Part shown: piece after piece, positions 29,378 through 37,013 of the stretch | How the letters are laid out: the number at the start of each line of letters is the position of its first letter | How positions within the stretch are numbered: the first letter of the stretch is position 1 | From: Streptosporangiaceae bacterium NEAU-GS5 | GTDB lineage: Bacteria > Actinomycetota > Actinomycetes > Streptosporangiales > Streptosporangiaceae | Assembly: GCA_017592665.1 (NCBI GenBank) | Contig: JAGFNW010000007.1 | Span: 62,001-126,000, forward strand | Direction of reading: 5' to 3' | DNA: 64,000 bases | The notes under the pieces: generated by a model | The model's database searches: none | Seen by the model: only the letters and a program-made list of their open reading frames with translations | Told to the model about the DNA's origin: nothing | Translations under genes and position numbers: made by a program

Positions 29378-30315
29378 CGACCACCGCGCCTCAGATCACC
29401 GCCACGTCGGTCGTCTCGCTCACCCAGGTCTCCCGCTGGTACGGAAACGTGGTCGCGGTCAACGACGTGACCATGACCATCGGGCCGGGTGTGACGGGCC
29501 TGCTCGGCCCCAACGGCGCTGGCAAGTCGACCCTGCTGCACATGATGGCCGGGTTCCTGGCCCCGTCGAGCGGCACGGCCACCCTCGACGGGCGGCCCAT
29601 CTGGAAGAACCACGAGATCTACCGGATCGTCGGCCTCGTCCCCGAGAAGGAGGCCGTCTACGGGTTCCTCACAGGGTGGCAGTTCGTCCTGTCCGCGGCC
29701 CGGCTGCACGGACTGCCCGACCCCGAAGGGGCCGCGCGCCGCGCCATCGAGCTGGTGGAGATGACCGAGCCCAGCAACCGGCGGATCGAGACCTATTCGA
29801 AGGGAATGCGGCAGCGCATCAAGGTGGCGGCCGCGCTCGTGCACGATCCCCGTGTGCTCCTGCTCGATGAACCTTTCAACGGAATGGATCCGCGCCAGCG
29901 CCTCCATCTGATGGACCTGGTCCGCCGGATGGGCGCCGAGGGCCGCACGATCCTGTTCAGCTCGCACATCCTCGAGGAGGTCGAGCGGGTCGCCCAGCAG
30001 ATCGAGGTGCTGGTCTCGGGGCGGCACGCCGCCTCGGGCGACTATCGGGAGATCCGCCGCCGGATGACCGACCGGCCGCACCTGTTCCGGGTGCGCTCGA
30101 GCGACGACCGCAAGCTGGCCGCCGCCCTGATCGCCGACGGTTCCAGCGGCGCGGTCTCCCTCACCCCGCTGGGCCTGGAAGTGCAGGCGGTCGACTTCCG
30201 CCGCTTCACCTGGCTGCTGCCCCGTGTGGCCAAGGCCGCCGACATCCACGTCTGGCAGGTCTCCCCCACCGACGAAGACCTGGAAAGCGTCTTCTCCTAC
30301 CTGGTGACCCGATGA
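29374..30315 (+). CDS. ABC transporter ATP-binding protein (module 2)
   Basis: A 313-residue ATPase. Walker A is LLGPNGAGKSTLLHMMAGF, the signature is ETYSKGMRQRIKVAAAL and Walker B is VLLLDEPFNGMDPRQ, with the switch His in FSSHILEEVE. It shares the degenerate Y-S-x-G-M-R signature with the module 1 ATPase, so the two are related duplicates. The start at 29374 overlaps the previous stop (ATGA). Confidence 0.93.
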   Translation: MTTTAPQITATSVVSLTQVSRWYGNVVAVNDVTMTIGPGVTGLLGPNGAGKSTLLHMMAGFLAPSSGTATLDGRPIWKNHEIYRIVGLVPEKEAVYGFLTGWQFVLSAARLHGLPDPEGAARRAIELVEMTEPSNRRIETYSKGMRQRIKVAAALVHDPRVLLLDEPFNGMDPRQRLHLMDLVRRMGAEGRTILFSSHILEEVERVAQQIEVLVSGRHAASGDYREIRRRMTDRPHLFRVRSSDDRKLAAALIADGSSGAVSLTPLGLEVQAVDFRRFTWLLPRVAKAADIHVWQVSPTDEDLESVFSYLVTR

Positions 30316-30367
30316 ACTCCGGCGACCCGAATCCGCGGCCGGACGCAGTTGAGCGGAGCGACCCACG

Positions 30368-31084
30368 TTGAACACAGTTGTGGCCGACATCACCTATCGG
30401 GCGATGCTCGGGCGGAAGCGGATCTGGCTGCTGGTCCTGCTGCCGGTGGCGCTCATCGCGATCGCCGTGCTGCTGCGGCTGATCGCCGGGGTCAACGAGC
30501 ACACGGCCGTCACCCTGATGCAGACGTTCGCGATCGGGATGATGCTGCCGCTGCTCGGCCTGATCGCCGGCACCGGCGTGATCGCGCCGGAGATCGAGGA
30601 CGGCACGATCATCCATCTGCTGGCCAAGCCGATCGCCCGGCCGGTGATCGCGCTGACCAAGTTCGTGGTGGCGGCGTCGCTGCTGGCGGTCTTCGCCGCT
30701 GTCCCCACCTTCATCGCGGCCTACATCCTGGTCCGCGGCGAGTCCGGCGTGGCCTGGGGGTTCGCGCTCGGCTCGCTGTTCGGTGCGGTCGCATACGCGG
30801 CGGTGTTCCTGCTGCTCGGCGTGGTGACCCGGCATGCGGTGGCGATCGGCGTCATCTACGCCCTGATCTGGGAGGGCCTGGTCGGCGGCTACGTGCCGGG
30901 GGCAAGGAAATTCTCCATCCAGCAGTGGGCGCAGTCGCTGGCCGACCAGGTCTCCTCGTCGCCGTTCTTCACGACCGACGTGAGCCTGAGCTTCGCCATC
31001 CCCGCCATGATCATCGTCACCCTCGGCGCCCTCTGGCTCGCCGGTCAGCGCCTGCGCACCCTGTCCCTGACGGGTGACGACTAG
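30368..31084 (+). CDS. ABC transporter permease (module 2)
   Basis: A 238-residue membrane protein with about six hydrophobic helices (IWLLVLLPVALIAIAVLL, MMLPLLGLIAGTGVIAPEI, LLAVFAAVPTFIAAYILV and others). The sequence EIEDGTIIHLLAKPIARPVI is the usual cytoplasmic loop of ABC-2 permeases. The TTG start at 30368 is the best fit, 52 bases after the ATPase stop. It completes a four-gene exporter operon in the order ATPase-permease-ATPase-permease. Confidence 0.85.
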   Translation: MNTVVADITYRAMLGRKRIWLLVLLPVALIAIAVLLRLIAGVNEHTAVTLMQTFAIGMMLPLLGLIAGTGVIAPEIEDGTIIHLLAKPIARPVIALTKFVVAASLLAVFAAVPTFIAAYILVRGESGVAWGFALGSLFGAVAYAAVFLLLGVVTRHAVAIGVIYALIWEGLVGGYVPGARKFSIQQWAQSLADQVSSSPFFTTDVSLSFAIPAMIIVTLGALWLAGQRLRTLSLTGDD

Positions 31085-31250
31085 AAGCTCGGCGCGGCAA
31101 CGCCGTGCGGCCGCCGTCTGGACGTCGGACGAACAGGTGGCCGCCCGCTCGTATCGCGGCCTAGTTGTAACGCTCCAGTGGTCACGCTGATCAATGCGAT
31201 AAGTCATACAATCTCCGGACCTAGCCGATCCAGACGGAGATCTTGAGACG

Positions 31251-32075
31251 ATGGCTGAGGAAAGGGTTCCACCCCCCGGGATCGACGTCACCACCCCCAA
31301 CATCGCCCGCGTCTACGACGCCTTCCTCGGCGGCAAGGACAACTTCGCCGTCGACCGCGAGGTGATGGCTCTGGCGCTGCGCAACGTGCCGGACGCGAAG
31401 GAGCACGGCAAGGCCAACCGCGCGCTGCTGCGCCGGGTGGTGCGGCTGATGGTCGCGGACTACGGGATCCGCCAGTTCATCGACATCGGGTCGGGGCTGC
31501 CCACGATGGGCAACGTGCACGAGGTGGCGCAGGAGATCGAGCCGAAGGCGCGGATCGTCTACGTCGACAACGACCCCATGGTGGCCGTGCACGCCCGGGC
31601 GCTGCTCGGCCGCAACGACGCGACCCGGTTCCTGACGGCCGACCTGCGCCATCCCGACTCGATCGTCGGCGACCCCGGCATGCGCGAGTTCCTCGACTTC
31701 GACGAGCCGATCGGGCTGCTGCTGTTCGCGATCCTGCACCACATCGGCGACGACGAGAATCCTGAGGGGATCATGACGACCCTACGGGACGCGCTGCCCT
31801 CCGGCAGCTACGTCGCCATCTCGCACTTCCACAACCCGGGCAAGGAGCGCCCCGAGGACGCCGCCCGCGCGTACGCCTCGGAGAAGCTGTTCAACGAGAA
31901 GTTCGGCACGGGCCGGTGGCGGACCAAGGACGAGATCCGCGCCTACTTCGGTGACTTCGAGCTGCTTCGCCCGGGTCTGGTGCCCATGTGGGAGTGGCGG
32001 CCCGGCCCCGCCGACAGCCGCATCCGCACCCTGACCCACCACCTCACCCTCGGCGGCGTCGGCCGAAAGCAGTAA
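31251..32075 (+). CDS. SAM-dependent methyltransferase, DUF574/SAV2177 family
   Basis: A 274-residue protein of an actinobacterial methyltransferase family. It has the family start PPPGIDVTTPNIARVYDAFL, then GGKDNFAVDRE, the SAM-binding segment FIDIGSGLPTMGNVHEVAQ and the acidic VYVDNDPMV. Family segments LLLFAILHHIGDDENP and PGLVPMWEWRP follow. The reaction is unknown. A TACAAT hexamer at 31207-31212 may be the -10 box, and GGAG precedes the ATG. A hairpin at 32295-32323 may end the transcript. Confidence 0.9.
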   Translation: MAEERVPPPGIDVTTPNIARVYDAFLGGKDNFAVDREVMALALRNVPDAKEHGKANRALLRRVVRLMVADYGIRQFIDIGSGLPTMGNVHEVAQEIEPKARIVYVDNDPMVAVHARALLGRNDATRFLTADLRHPDSIVGDPGMREFLDFDEPIGLLLFAILHHIGDDENPEGIMTTLRDALPSGSYVAISHFHNPGKERPEDAARAYASEKLFNEKFGTGRWRTKDEIRAYFGDFELLRPGLVPMWEWRPGPADSRIRTLTHHLTLGGVGRKQ

Positions 32076-32106
32076 GAGCCCGCCACGGCAGTCGCCGTCC
32101 GCCGCG

Positions 32107-32277
32107 GCACTGCCCGCGCGGCACTCACCGCCCGCCCGCGGTACTACCCGCACGCCGCTCACTGCCCGCAGCACTGCCCGCGCGGCACTCACCGCCCGCA
32201 GCACTGCCCGCGCGGCACTCACCGCCCGCCCGCGGTACTACCCGCACGGCGCTCACTGCCCGCGGCACTGCCCGGGG
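32107..32277. repeat. GC-rich tandem repeats with an A-B-A-A-B layout
   Basis: Two unit types alternate. Unit A (29-30 bases, beginning GCACTGCCCGCGCGGCACTC) occurs at 32107, 32171 and 32201. Unit B (35 bases, containing GCGGTACTACCCGCAC) occurs at 32136 and 32230. A partial A unit starts at 32265. Both are built from shorter CACTGCCCGC-like words. No credible gene covers them. Confidence 0.85.
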
Positions 32278-32294
32278 ACCTTTGGGGCACGCGA

Positions 32295-32323
32295 AAGCCC
32301 GCCAGGCCAGGTCTGGCGGGCTT
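32295..32323 (+). terminator. terminator hairpin after the DUF574 gene
   Basis: AAGCCCGCCAG (32295-32305) pairs perfectly with CTGGCGGGCTT (32313-32323) around a 7-base loop. It lies about 220 bases past the methyltransferase stop, beyond the GC-rich repeats. There is no long T tract. Confidence 0.6.
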
Positions 32324-32389
32324 CACATGGACTGCTGAGCCGTTGCGCCGACGTGCAGGGCACCCCCGGGCAGGTGGCGTTCCTCGTCC

Positions 32390-32446
32390 GTCAGGCGCTT
32401 TCCAGCTCGTCAGGCGCTTTCCAGCTCGTCAGGCGCTTTCCAGCTC
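32390..32446. repeat. three perfect tandem copies of a 19-base unit
   Basis: GTCAGGCGCTTTCCAGCTC is repeated exactly at 32390, 32409 and 32428. Degenerate GTCAG-containing words continue to about 32495 at the glmM stop. There are no spacers, so this is a minisatellite and not a CRISPR array. Confidence 0.9.
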
Positions 32447-32493
32447 GCCGAGCGCTCTCGTTCGTCAGGTGCGTCTCGTTCGTCAGCGGCTTT

Positions 32494-33879
32494 CTAGGCG
32501 CAGGCCATCCGCACGACGTCGGCGAGGCGGCCGGCGACCGACTCCGCCTGGTCGTGGGATTCGGCCTCGACCATGACGCGAATCATGGGTTCGGTGCCGC
32601 TTGGCCGGATCAGCACCCGCCCTCTCTCGCCCAGCTCGCGCTCGGCCATGGAGACCGCTTCGAGCAGGGCCGGCTCCGAGGCCTTGGCCTTCGACACATC
32701 CCGCACGTTGATCAGCACCTGCGGCAGCCGGGTCATCACCGCCGCGAGGTCGGCCAGCGACCGCCCCGACCGGGCGATCACGGCCAGCAGATGCAGCGAG
32801 GTGAGCACGCCGTCGCCGGTGGTCGCGTGGTCCAGCATGATCACATGGCCGGACTGCTCTCCACCGAAGTTGAGGCCGCGCTCCTTCATGGCCTCGAGCA
32901 CGTACCTGTCGCCGACCGCGGTCTCGATCAGGGTCAGCCCGGCTTTGCTCAACGCCAGCTTGAAGCCGAGGTTGGACATGACGGTGGCCACCACGGTGTC
33001 CTTGGCCAGCCGGCCCTGCTCGTGCAGGGACAGCGCGAGGATCGCCATGATCTGGTCGCCGTCCACGACCTCGCCGTCGCCGGTGACCGCCAGGCAGCGG
33101 TCGGCGTCGCCGTCGTACGCCACGCCGAGATCGGCGCCGCGTTCGATCACGGTCTCGCGCAGCCGGTCGAGGTGAGTGGAGCCCACGCCGTCGTTGATGT
33201 TGAGGCCGTCCGGCGCGCAGCCGATGGCGTCGACCGTCGCACCGGCCCGCCGCAGCGCCTCGGGCGCCACCATGTGGGCCGCGCCGTGCGCGCAGTCGGC
33301 CACCACGTGCAGCCCGTCGAGCATGTTGGGCAGCGTGGACAGCAGATGGGACACGTAACGGTCGGCCTCGCCGTACGCGTCGCGGACCCGGCCGACGGCG
33401 CCGCCGACGGGACGGTCCCACTTCTCGCCGAGCCGGCGCTCGATCTCGTCCTCGACCGCGTCGGACAGCTTGTAGCCGCCGCGCGACAGGAACTTGATCC
33501 CGTTGTCAGGAGCGGGATTGTGGGACGCCGAGAGCACGACCCCGAGGTCGGCTCCGAGCGCTGAGGTCAGATAGGCGACCGCGGGGGTGGGAAGCACACC
33601 GAGCCGCAGCACGTCCATGCCCGACGACGCCAGGCCGGCGACGACCGCGGCCTCGAGGAACTCCCCCGAGGCACGCGGATCACGACCCACGACGGCCAGC
33701 GCCCGGCGACCGGACGCCGCAACGGGCGCGCGGTCGCCGGACGACTCGCGAAGGACATGGGCGGCGGCCACGGACAGATCCATGGCGAGCTCGGCCGTGA
33801 GGTCGCTGCCGGCGACCCCACGGACCCCGTCGGTGCCGAAGAGACGCCCCTTGAAGGGGTCGGCGGATTCGGCAGGCAC
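32494..33879 (-). CDS. glmM: phosphoglucosamine mutase
   Basis: A 461-residue enzyme interconverting GlcN-6-P and GlcN-1-P for peptidoglycan and other cell-wall precursors. It has the N-terminal [14 protein letters not shown] and the phosphoserine loop [14 protein letters not shown] with catalytic Ser. The metal loop is AYDGDADRC, and the sugar-binding GGEQSGH and C-terminal [11 protein letters not shown] complete the set. A GTG start is used. It follows rpsI by two bases, the conserved actinomycete rplM-rpsI-glmM order. Confidence 0.97.
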   Translation of the reverse strand: MPAESADPFKGRLFGTDGVRGVAGSDLTAELAMDLSVAAAHVLRESSGDRAPVAASGRRALAVVGRDPRASGEFLEAAVVAGLASSGMDVLRLGVLPTPAVAYLTSALGADLGVVLSASHNPAPDNGIKFLSRGGYKLSDAVEDEIERRLGEKWDRPVGGAVGRVRDAYGEADRYVSHLLSTLPNMLDGLHVVADCAHGAAHMVAPEALRRAGATVDAIGCAPDGLNINDGVGSTHLDRLRETVIERGADLGVAYDGDADRCLAVTGDGEVVDGDQIMAILALSLHEQGRLAKDTVVATVMSNLGFKLALSKAGLTLIETAVGDRYVLEAMKERGLNFGGEQSGHVIMLDHATTGDGVLTSLHLLAVIARSGRSLADLAAVMTRLPQVLINVRDVSKAKASEPALLEAVSMAERELGERGRVLIRPSGTEPMIRVMVEAESHDQAESVAGRLADVVRMACA

Positions 33880-33881
33880 GA

Positions 33882-34403
33882 TTAGCGCTTGCTGTACTGC
33901 GGAGCCTTACGCGCCTTCTTGAGGCCGTACTTCTTCCGCTCCGTGGCGCGGGCGTCACGGGTGAGGAAGCCGGCCTTCTTCAGCGGCGGGCGGTTGACGT
34001 CGTTGTCCAGGACCGCGAGGGCGCGCGACAGGCCCATGCGCAGCGCGCCGGCCTGACCGGTCACGCCGCCGCCGTTGATGCGGGCGATGACGTCGAACTG
34101 GTCTTCGGCGCCGAGCACCACGAAGGGCTCGTTGACGATCTGCTGGTGGACCTTGTTCGGGAAGTAGTTGTCCAGCGAGCGGCCGTTGATCGTCCACTTG
34201 CCGGTGCCCGGCACGATGCGGACGCGGGCCACGGACTCCTTGCGCCGGCCGGTGCCGTACGAGTTGCCCGTGGTGACGGGGACTCGGACGGGGGCCTCGG
34301 CGGCCGGAGCGGACTCGGTTGTGTACTCGGCGGGATACTCCTCGGAGGAGTACTCCTCCGGCTCGCCCTCGACGAGCGTTTCGACACCGGTGGTCTCAGC
34401 CAC
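33882..34403 (-). CDS. rpsI: 30S ribosomal protein S9
   Basis: A 173-residue S9 with a 45-residue acidic N-terminal extension (rich in Glu, Thr and Ser) before the core that starts at [14 protein letters not shown]. The extended form is usual in actinobacteria. The C-terminal tail [12 protein letters not shown] reaches the P-site tRNA. The GTG at 34403 has AGGAGA upstream. It lies 31 bases after rplM. Confidence 0.96.
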   Translation of the reverse strand: MAETTGVETLVEGEPEEYSSEEYPAEYTTESAPAAEAPVRVPVTTGNSYGTGRRKESVARVRIVPGTGKWTINGRSLDNYFPNKVHQQIVNEPFVVLGAEDQFDVIARINGGGVTGQAGALRMGLSRALAVLDNDVNRPPLKKAGFLTRDARATERKKYGLKKARKAPQYSKR

Positions 34404-34434
34404 GGTTCTCCTCTTACTTTCCTTGCTCGGCGAT

Positions 34435-34878
34435 TTACTGGGCGACCTGGGTGATCTCGAACGGCACGGGCCGCTGAGCCTGGTGCGGGTGATCGGGACC
34501 GGCGTAGACCTTGAGCTTCTTGACCATCTTCCGGCCCAGGGCGTTCTTGGGGAGCATGCCCTTGACGGCCTTCTCGACCGCGCGGTCGGGCCGCTTCTCC
34601 ATGAGCTCGGCATAGGTGACGGCGCGCAGACCACCCGGGTAGCCCGAGTGGCGGTAGGCCTTCTTCTGCTCGAGCTTGTTGCCGGTGAGCGCGACCTTGT
34701 CGGCGTTGATGATGATCACAAAATCGCCCGTGTCGACATGCGGCGCGAAGATGGGCTTGTGCTTGCCGCGCAGCAACGTGGCGACGTGGGTGGCCAGCCG
34801 ACCCAGGACGACGTCGGTCGCGTCGATGACGTACCACTGACGTTCGACGTCAGCGGGCTTCGGTGAGAACGTGGGCAC
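34435..34878 (-). CDS. rplM: 50S ribosomal protein L13
   Basis: A 147-residue L13 with the canonical [35 protein letters not shown] and [12 protein letters not shown]. The GTG at 34878 is chosen: GAGAAGG lies about ten bases upstream and the length is typical. An in-frame ATG at 34896 would include that ribosome site inside the gene. It is the first gene of the rplM-rpsI-glmM run and is divergent from the CAP-domain gene. Confidence 0.95.
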   Translation of the reverse strand: MPTFSPKPADVERQWYVIDATDVVLGRLATHVATLLRGKHKPIFAPHVDTGDFVIIINADKVALTGNKLEQKKAYRHSGYPGGLRAVTYAELMEKRPDRAVEKAVKGMLPKNALGRKMVKKLKVYAGPDHPHQAQRPVPFEITQVAQ

Positions 34879-35143
34879 GGTTGTAGGCCTTCTCATGACG
34901 GTTGGATCTCGGAGGTCGTGGGCGGGCGCACGGCACCGCCGAACTCTCCGTCTCCACATACACGGGAGAAGACGCCGGGACGCGCCGCGCACCGATCTCA
35001 CTGGAGATCGATCCGCACACAACGACTTAGCAGACTACCGGGCGCACGACCAGGGGTCAAAGCGGCGAGATGCTTGAAGGTTTAATCTGTTCCCTCTTTC
35101 CCCTTCTTCCCCAAGACTTCCGGTCCCTATATTTGACTGCGGT

Positions 35144-35917
35144 ATGTGCCAGCCCATTCACACCCGGCATGCCCGGCGGACACCCTGGAGGGGATCGTAC
35201 GCTGGGCTGGCGGCATGCCTGTGCGCTGTTCTGCTGGTCGGCGTGCTGATCGGGCGCATGTCGACGGGCGACGCCGCCGACGAGGTCTACCTGCGCAACG
35301 CCAAGCCCTCGCCGACCGCCACCGCGACGCCGAAGCAGATCCTGCTGGCCCGGCGCGACCGGCCGGCGCTGCAGCACGTGGCCCGGGCCACTCTGCCGCC
35401 CGTGGCGGCCAACAACGTGGTGCCGACCGGCCGCCCCACCCACTCCAGCGAGGTCCTCATCGACGGATCGGGCTCGGGCGACGGCTCCCAGGTGACCACG
35501 ATCGACGGCACGGGCCACGGCGCCGACCAGGCCACGACGCTCGAGGCGCAGGTGGTGCAGCTGGTCAACGCCCAGCGGCAGGCGCACGGGTGCGTGCCGC
35601 TCCGGGTCGATCCCCGGCTGGTCACTTCGGCCCGCGAGCACTCCTATGAGATGGCGGCCACCGACACCTTCGGGCACGGCGGCCCCAGCGGCAGCGATCC
35701 GTGGAAGCGGATGGCCGCCGCCGGTTATCCGTACGGCAAGGCGGGCGCCGAGAACATCGCACGCGGCTACGCCACCGCCGAGGAGGCGGTGCGCAAGTGG
35801 ATGGCCATCTCCAGCTTCCGGGCCAACATCCTCAACTGTGGCCTGGTCGCGACGGGTGTGGGCGTGAGCCTCGCGCCGGGCGGCCCGTGGTGGACCCAGG
35901 ACTTCGGGTACGCCTGA
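35144..35917 (+). CDS. CAP (SCP/PR1) domain secreted protein
   Basis: A 257-residue protein with an N-terminal signal anchor (about 18-40, GLAACLCAVLLVGVLIG), a disordered Ser/Thr/Pro/Gly-rich linker to about 130, and a C-terminal CAP domain. The domain begins VVQLVNAQRQAHGCVPLRVD and has the His-containing HSYEMAATDTFGHGGP, GAENIARGY and the closing WWTQDFGYA. CAP proteins are extracellular and their bacterial roles are poorly known. A TATATT at 35128-35133 may be the -10 box. The gene marks the left end of an accessory stretch between rplM and truA. Confidence 0.85.
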   Translation: MCQPIHTRHARRTPWRGSYAGLAACLCAVLLVGVLIGRMSTGDAADEVYLRNAKPSPTATATPKQILLARRDRPALQHVARATLPPVAANNVVPTGRPTHSSEVLIDGSGSGDGSQVTTIDGTGHGADQATTLEAQVVQLVNAQRQAHGCVPLRVDPRLVTSAREHSYEMAATDTFGHGGPSGSDPWKRMAAAGYPYGKAGAENIARGYATAEEAVRKWMAISSFRANILNCGLVATGVGVSLAPGGPWWTQDFGYA

Positions 35918-36012
35918 CGGTGATCCGGATCCCGATGTCTTGAGATTTCGTGACGAAGTTGCAGGAACATGACTTCGGGTTAGGAACGGCCTCATCCGGT
36001 CGGGAGCGCGGC

Positions 36013-36025
36013 TACTCTCGCCCCA
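36013..36025 (+). promoter_or_regulatory. -10-like hexamer TACTCT, leaderless start
   Basis: TACTCT (36013-36018) lies six bases before the ATG at 36025. It supports that codon as start despite the absence of a ribosome site. Confidence 0.45.
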
Positions 36026-36921
36026 TGGGCTACTCCCGAGACCCTCAGTCCCCGAGTCGGCCGATCCAGGCGCAGGGCCCCGGATGGTTCGACACACCTC
36101 CCCCCGGCCAGCCGATCGAGGAGCCGCCGCCCGTCGAGGACTCGAGCTCGCCGAGCTGGCAGGACGCCGGCGAGCAACTCGAGTACGACCCCGAGGCACG
36201 CGGCCCGCTCTGGAAGCGTCCCCTGGTCCTGCTCGGCGCGGGGGCCGGGCTCGTCGCCGCGCTCTTTCTCGGTCTCTGGTACGCCGGGCACAACGAAACC
36301 CCCGCCGGCGCGGCCGCGGCCAGCCCGACTCCGACCGCCACCAGCGCGCCCGAGGTTCCCGGCGGCACGTACGGCTATGCGGGCTCACGCAAGACCGACC
36401 CGGTCAAGCTCGGCCTGCGCGAGCTCTTCCCGGCCAAGAAGGTCGGCGCCGGGGCCAAGGCGTACCTGATGACGGTCAACCGGAACGACAAGAACTGCGC
36501 CAACGCCGTGACCGGCGACAAGCTCACCAAGGCGCTGAAGGACGGCGGCTGCAACCAGCTGATCCGCGCCAGCTTCCGGAACGCCAAGGGCACCATCATC
36601 GGCACGATCGGCGTGGCCAACCTGAAGACGTCCGCGGCGGCGAGGAAGGTCTCCACCGCGGGCGCCGGCTCGGAGCGCAAGGACTTCCTGCGGCCGCTGC
36701 CCGGTAAGGACACGATCACCAAGTTCCTCGGCCAGGGCGAGGCGTACGCGGGCGGCTGGATCCACGGTCACTACGCCGTGCTGCTGTGGTTCCAATTCAA
36801 GGACGGCCACCTGCCGAGCAAGACCGAAGTGAAGCAACTCAACCGCGCCGCCCTCGACATCACCAACCAGACGGTCTTCTCCGCTCTCGACACTCGCTCC
36901 CTCACCGGAGGTCACAACTAG
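36025..36921 (+). CDS. single-pass membrane protein, short paralog of the giant downstream protein
   Basis: A 298-residue protein: a Pro-rich cytoplasmic N-terminus (1-63), one transmembrane helix (about 67-87, positive residues before it, so the C-terminus is outside), a Thr/Pro linker, and an extracellular domain (about 124-298). That domain has Cys158 and Cys176 and the segment YAGGWIHGHYAVLLWF followed by DGHLPSKTEV. The same order of features, two Cys 17-18 apart and DGHxPxSK, recurs at the end of the next gene, so the two are tandem paralogs. I recognise no named domain. The start at 36025 appears leaderless. Confidence 0.7.
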   Translation: MGYSRDPQSPSRPIQAQGPGWFDTPPPGQPIEEPPPVEDSSSPSWQDAGEQLEYDPEARGPLWKRPLVLLGAGAGLVAALFLGLWYAGHNETPAGAAAASPTPTATSAPEVPGGTYGYAGSRKTDPVKLGLRELFPAKKVGAGAKAYLMTVNRNDKNCANAVTGDKLTKALKDGGCNQLIRASFRNAKGTIIGTIGVANLKTSAAARKVSTAGAGSERKDFLRPLPGKDTITKFLGQGEAYAGGWIHGHYAVLLWFQFKDGHLPSKTEVKQLNRAALDITNQTVFSALDTRSLTGGHN

Positions 36922-36999
36922 CAGCACAGCTCCATAACCAAACGGATGGCCGGAGGTGCGGAAACGCCCATAGCGGCACGCCGATCTCGCGGTCGCCGA

Positions 37000-37013
37000 T
37001 ACGCTTCCCGTTA
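37000..37013 (+). promoter_or_regulatory. -10-like hexamer TACGCT, leaderless start
   Basis: TACGCT (37000-37005) lies seven bases before the ATG of the giant membrane protein at 37013. No Shine-Dalgarno sequence fits in between and no -35 box is clear. Confidence 0.45.

Noticed and set aside
31782-32222. Minus-strand open frame across the GC-rich repeats with SAARAVLRAVSAARAVLRAV
   Set aside because: The apparent protein repeats are the DNA repeats read through; most of the frame overlaps the well-supported DUF574 gene.
32390-32446. Possible CRISPR array
   Set aside because: The 19-base copies are directly adjacent without spacers and no cas genes are present.
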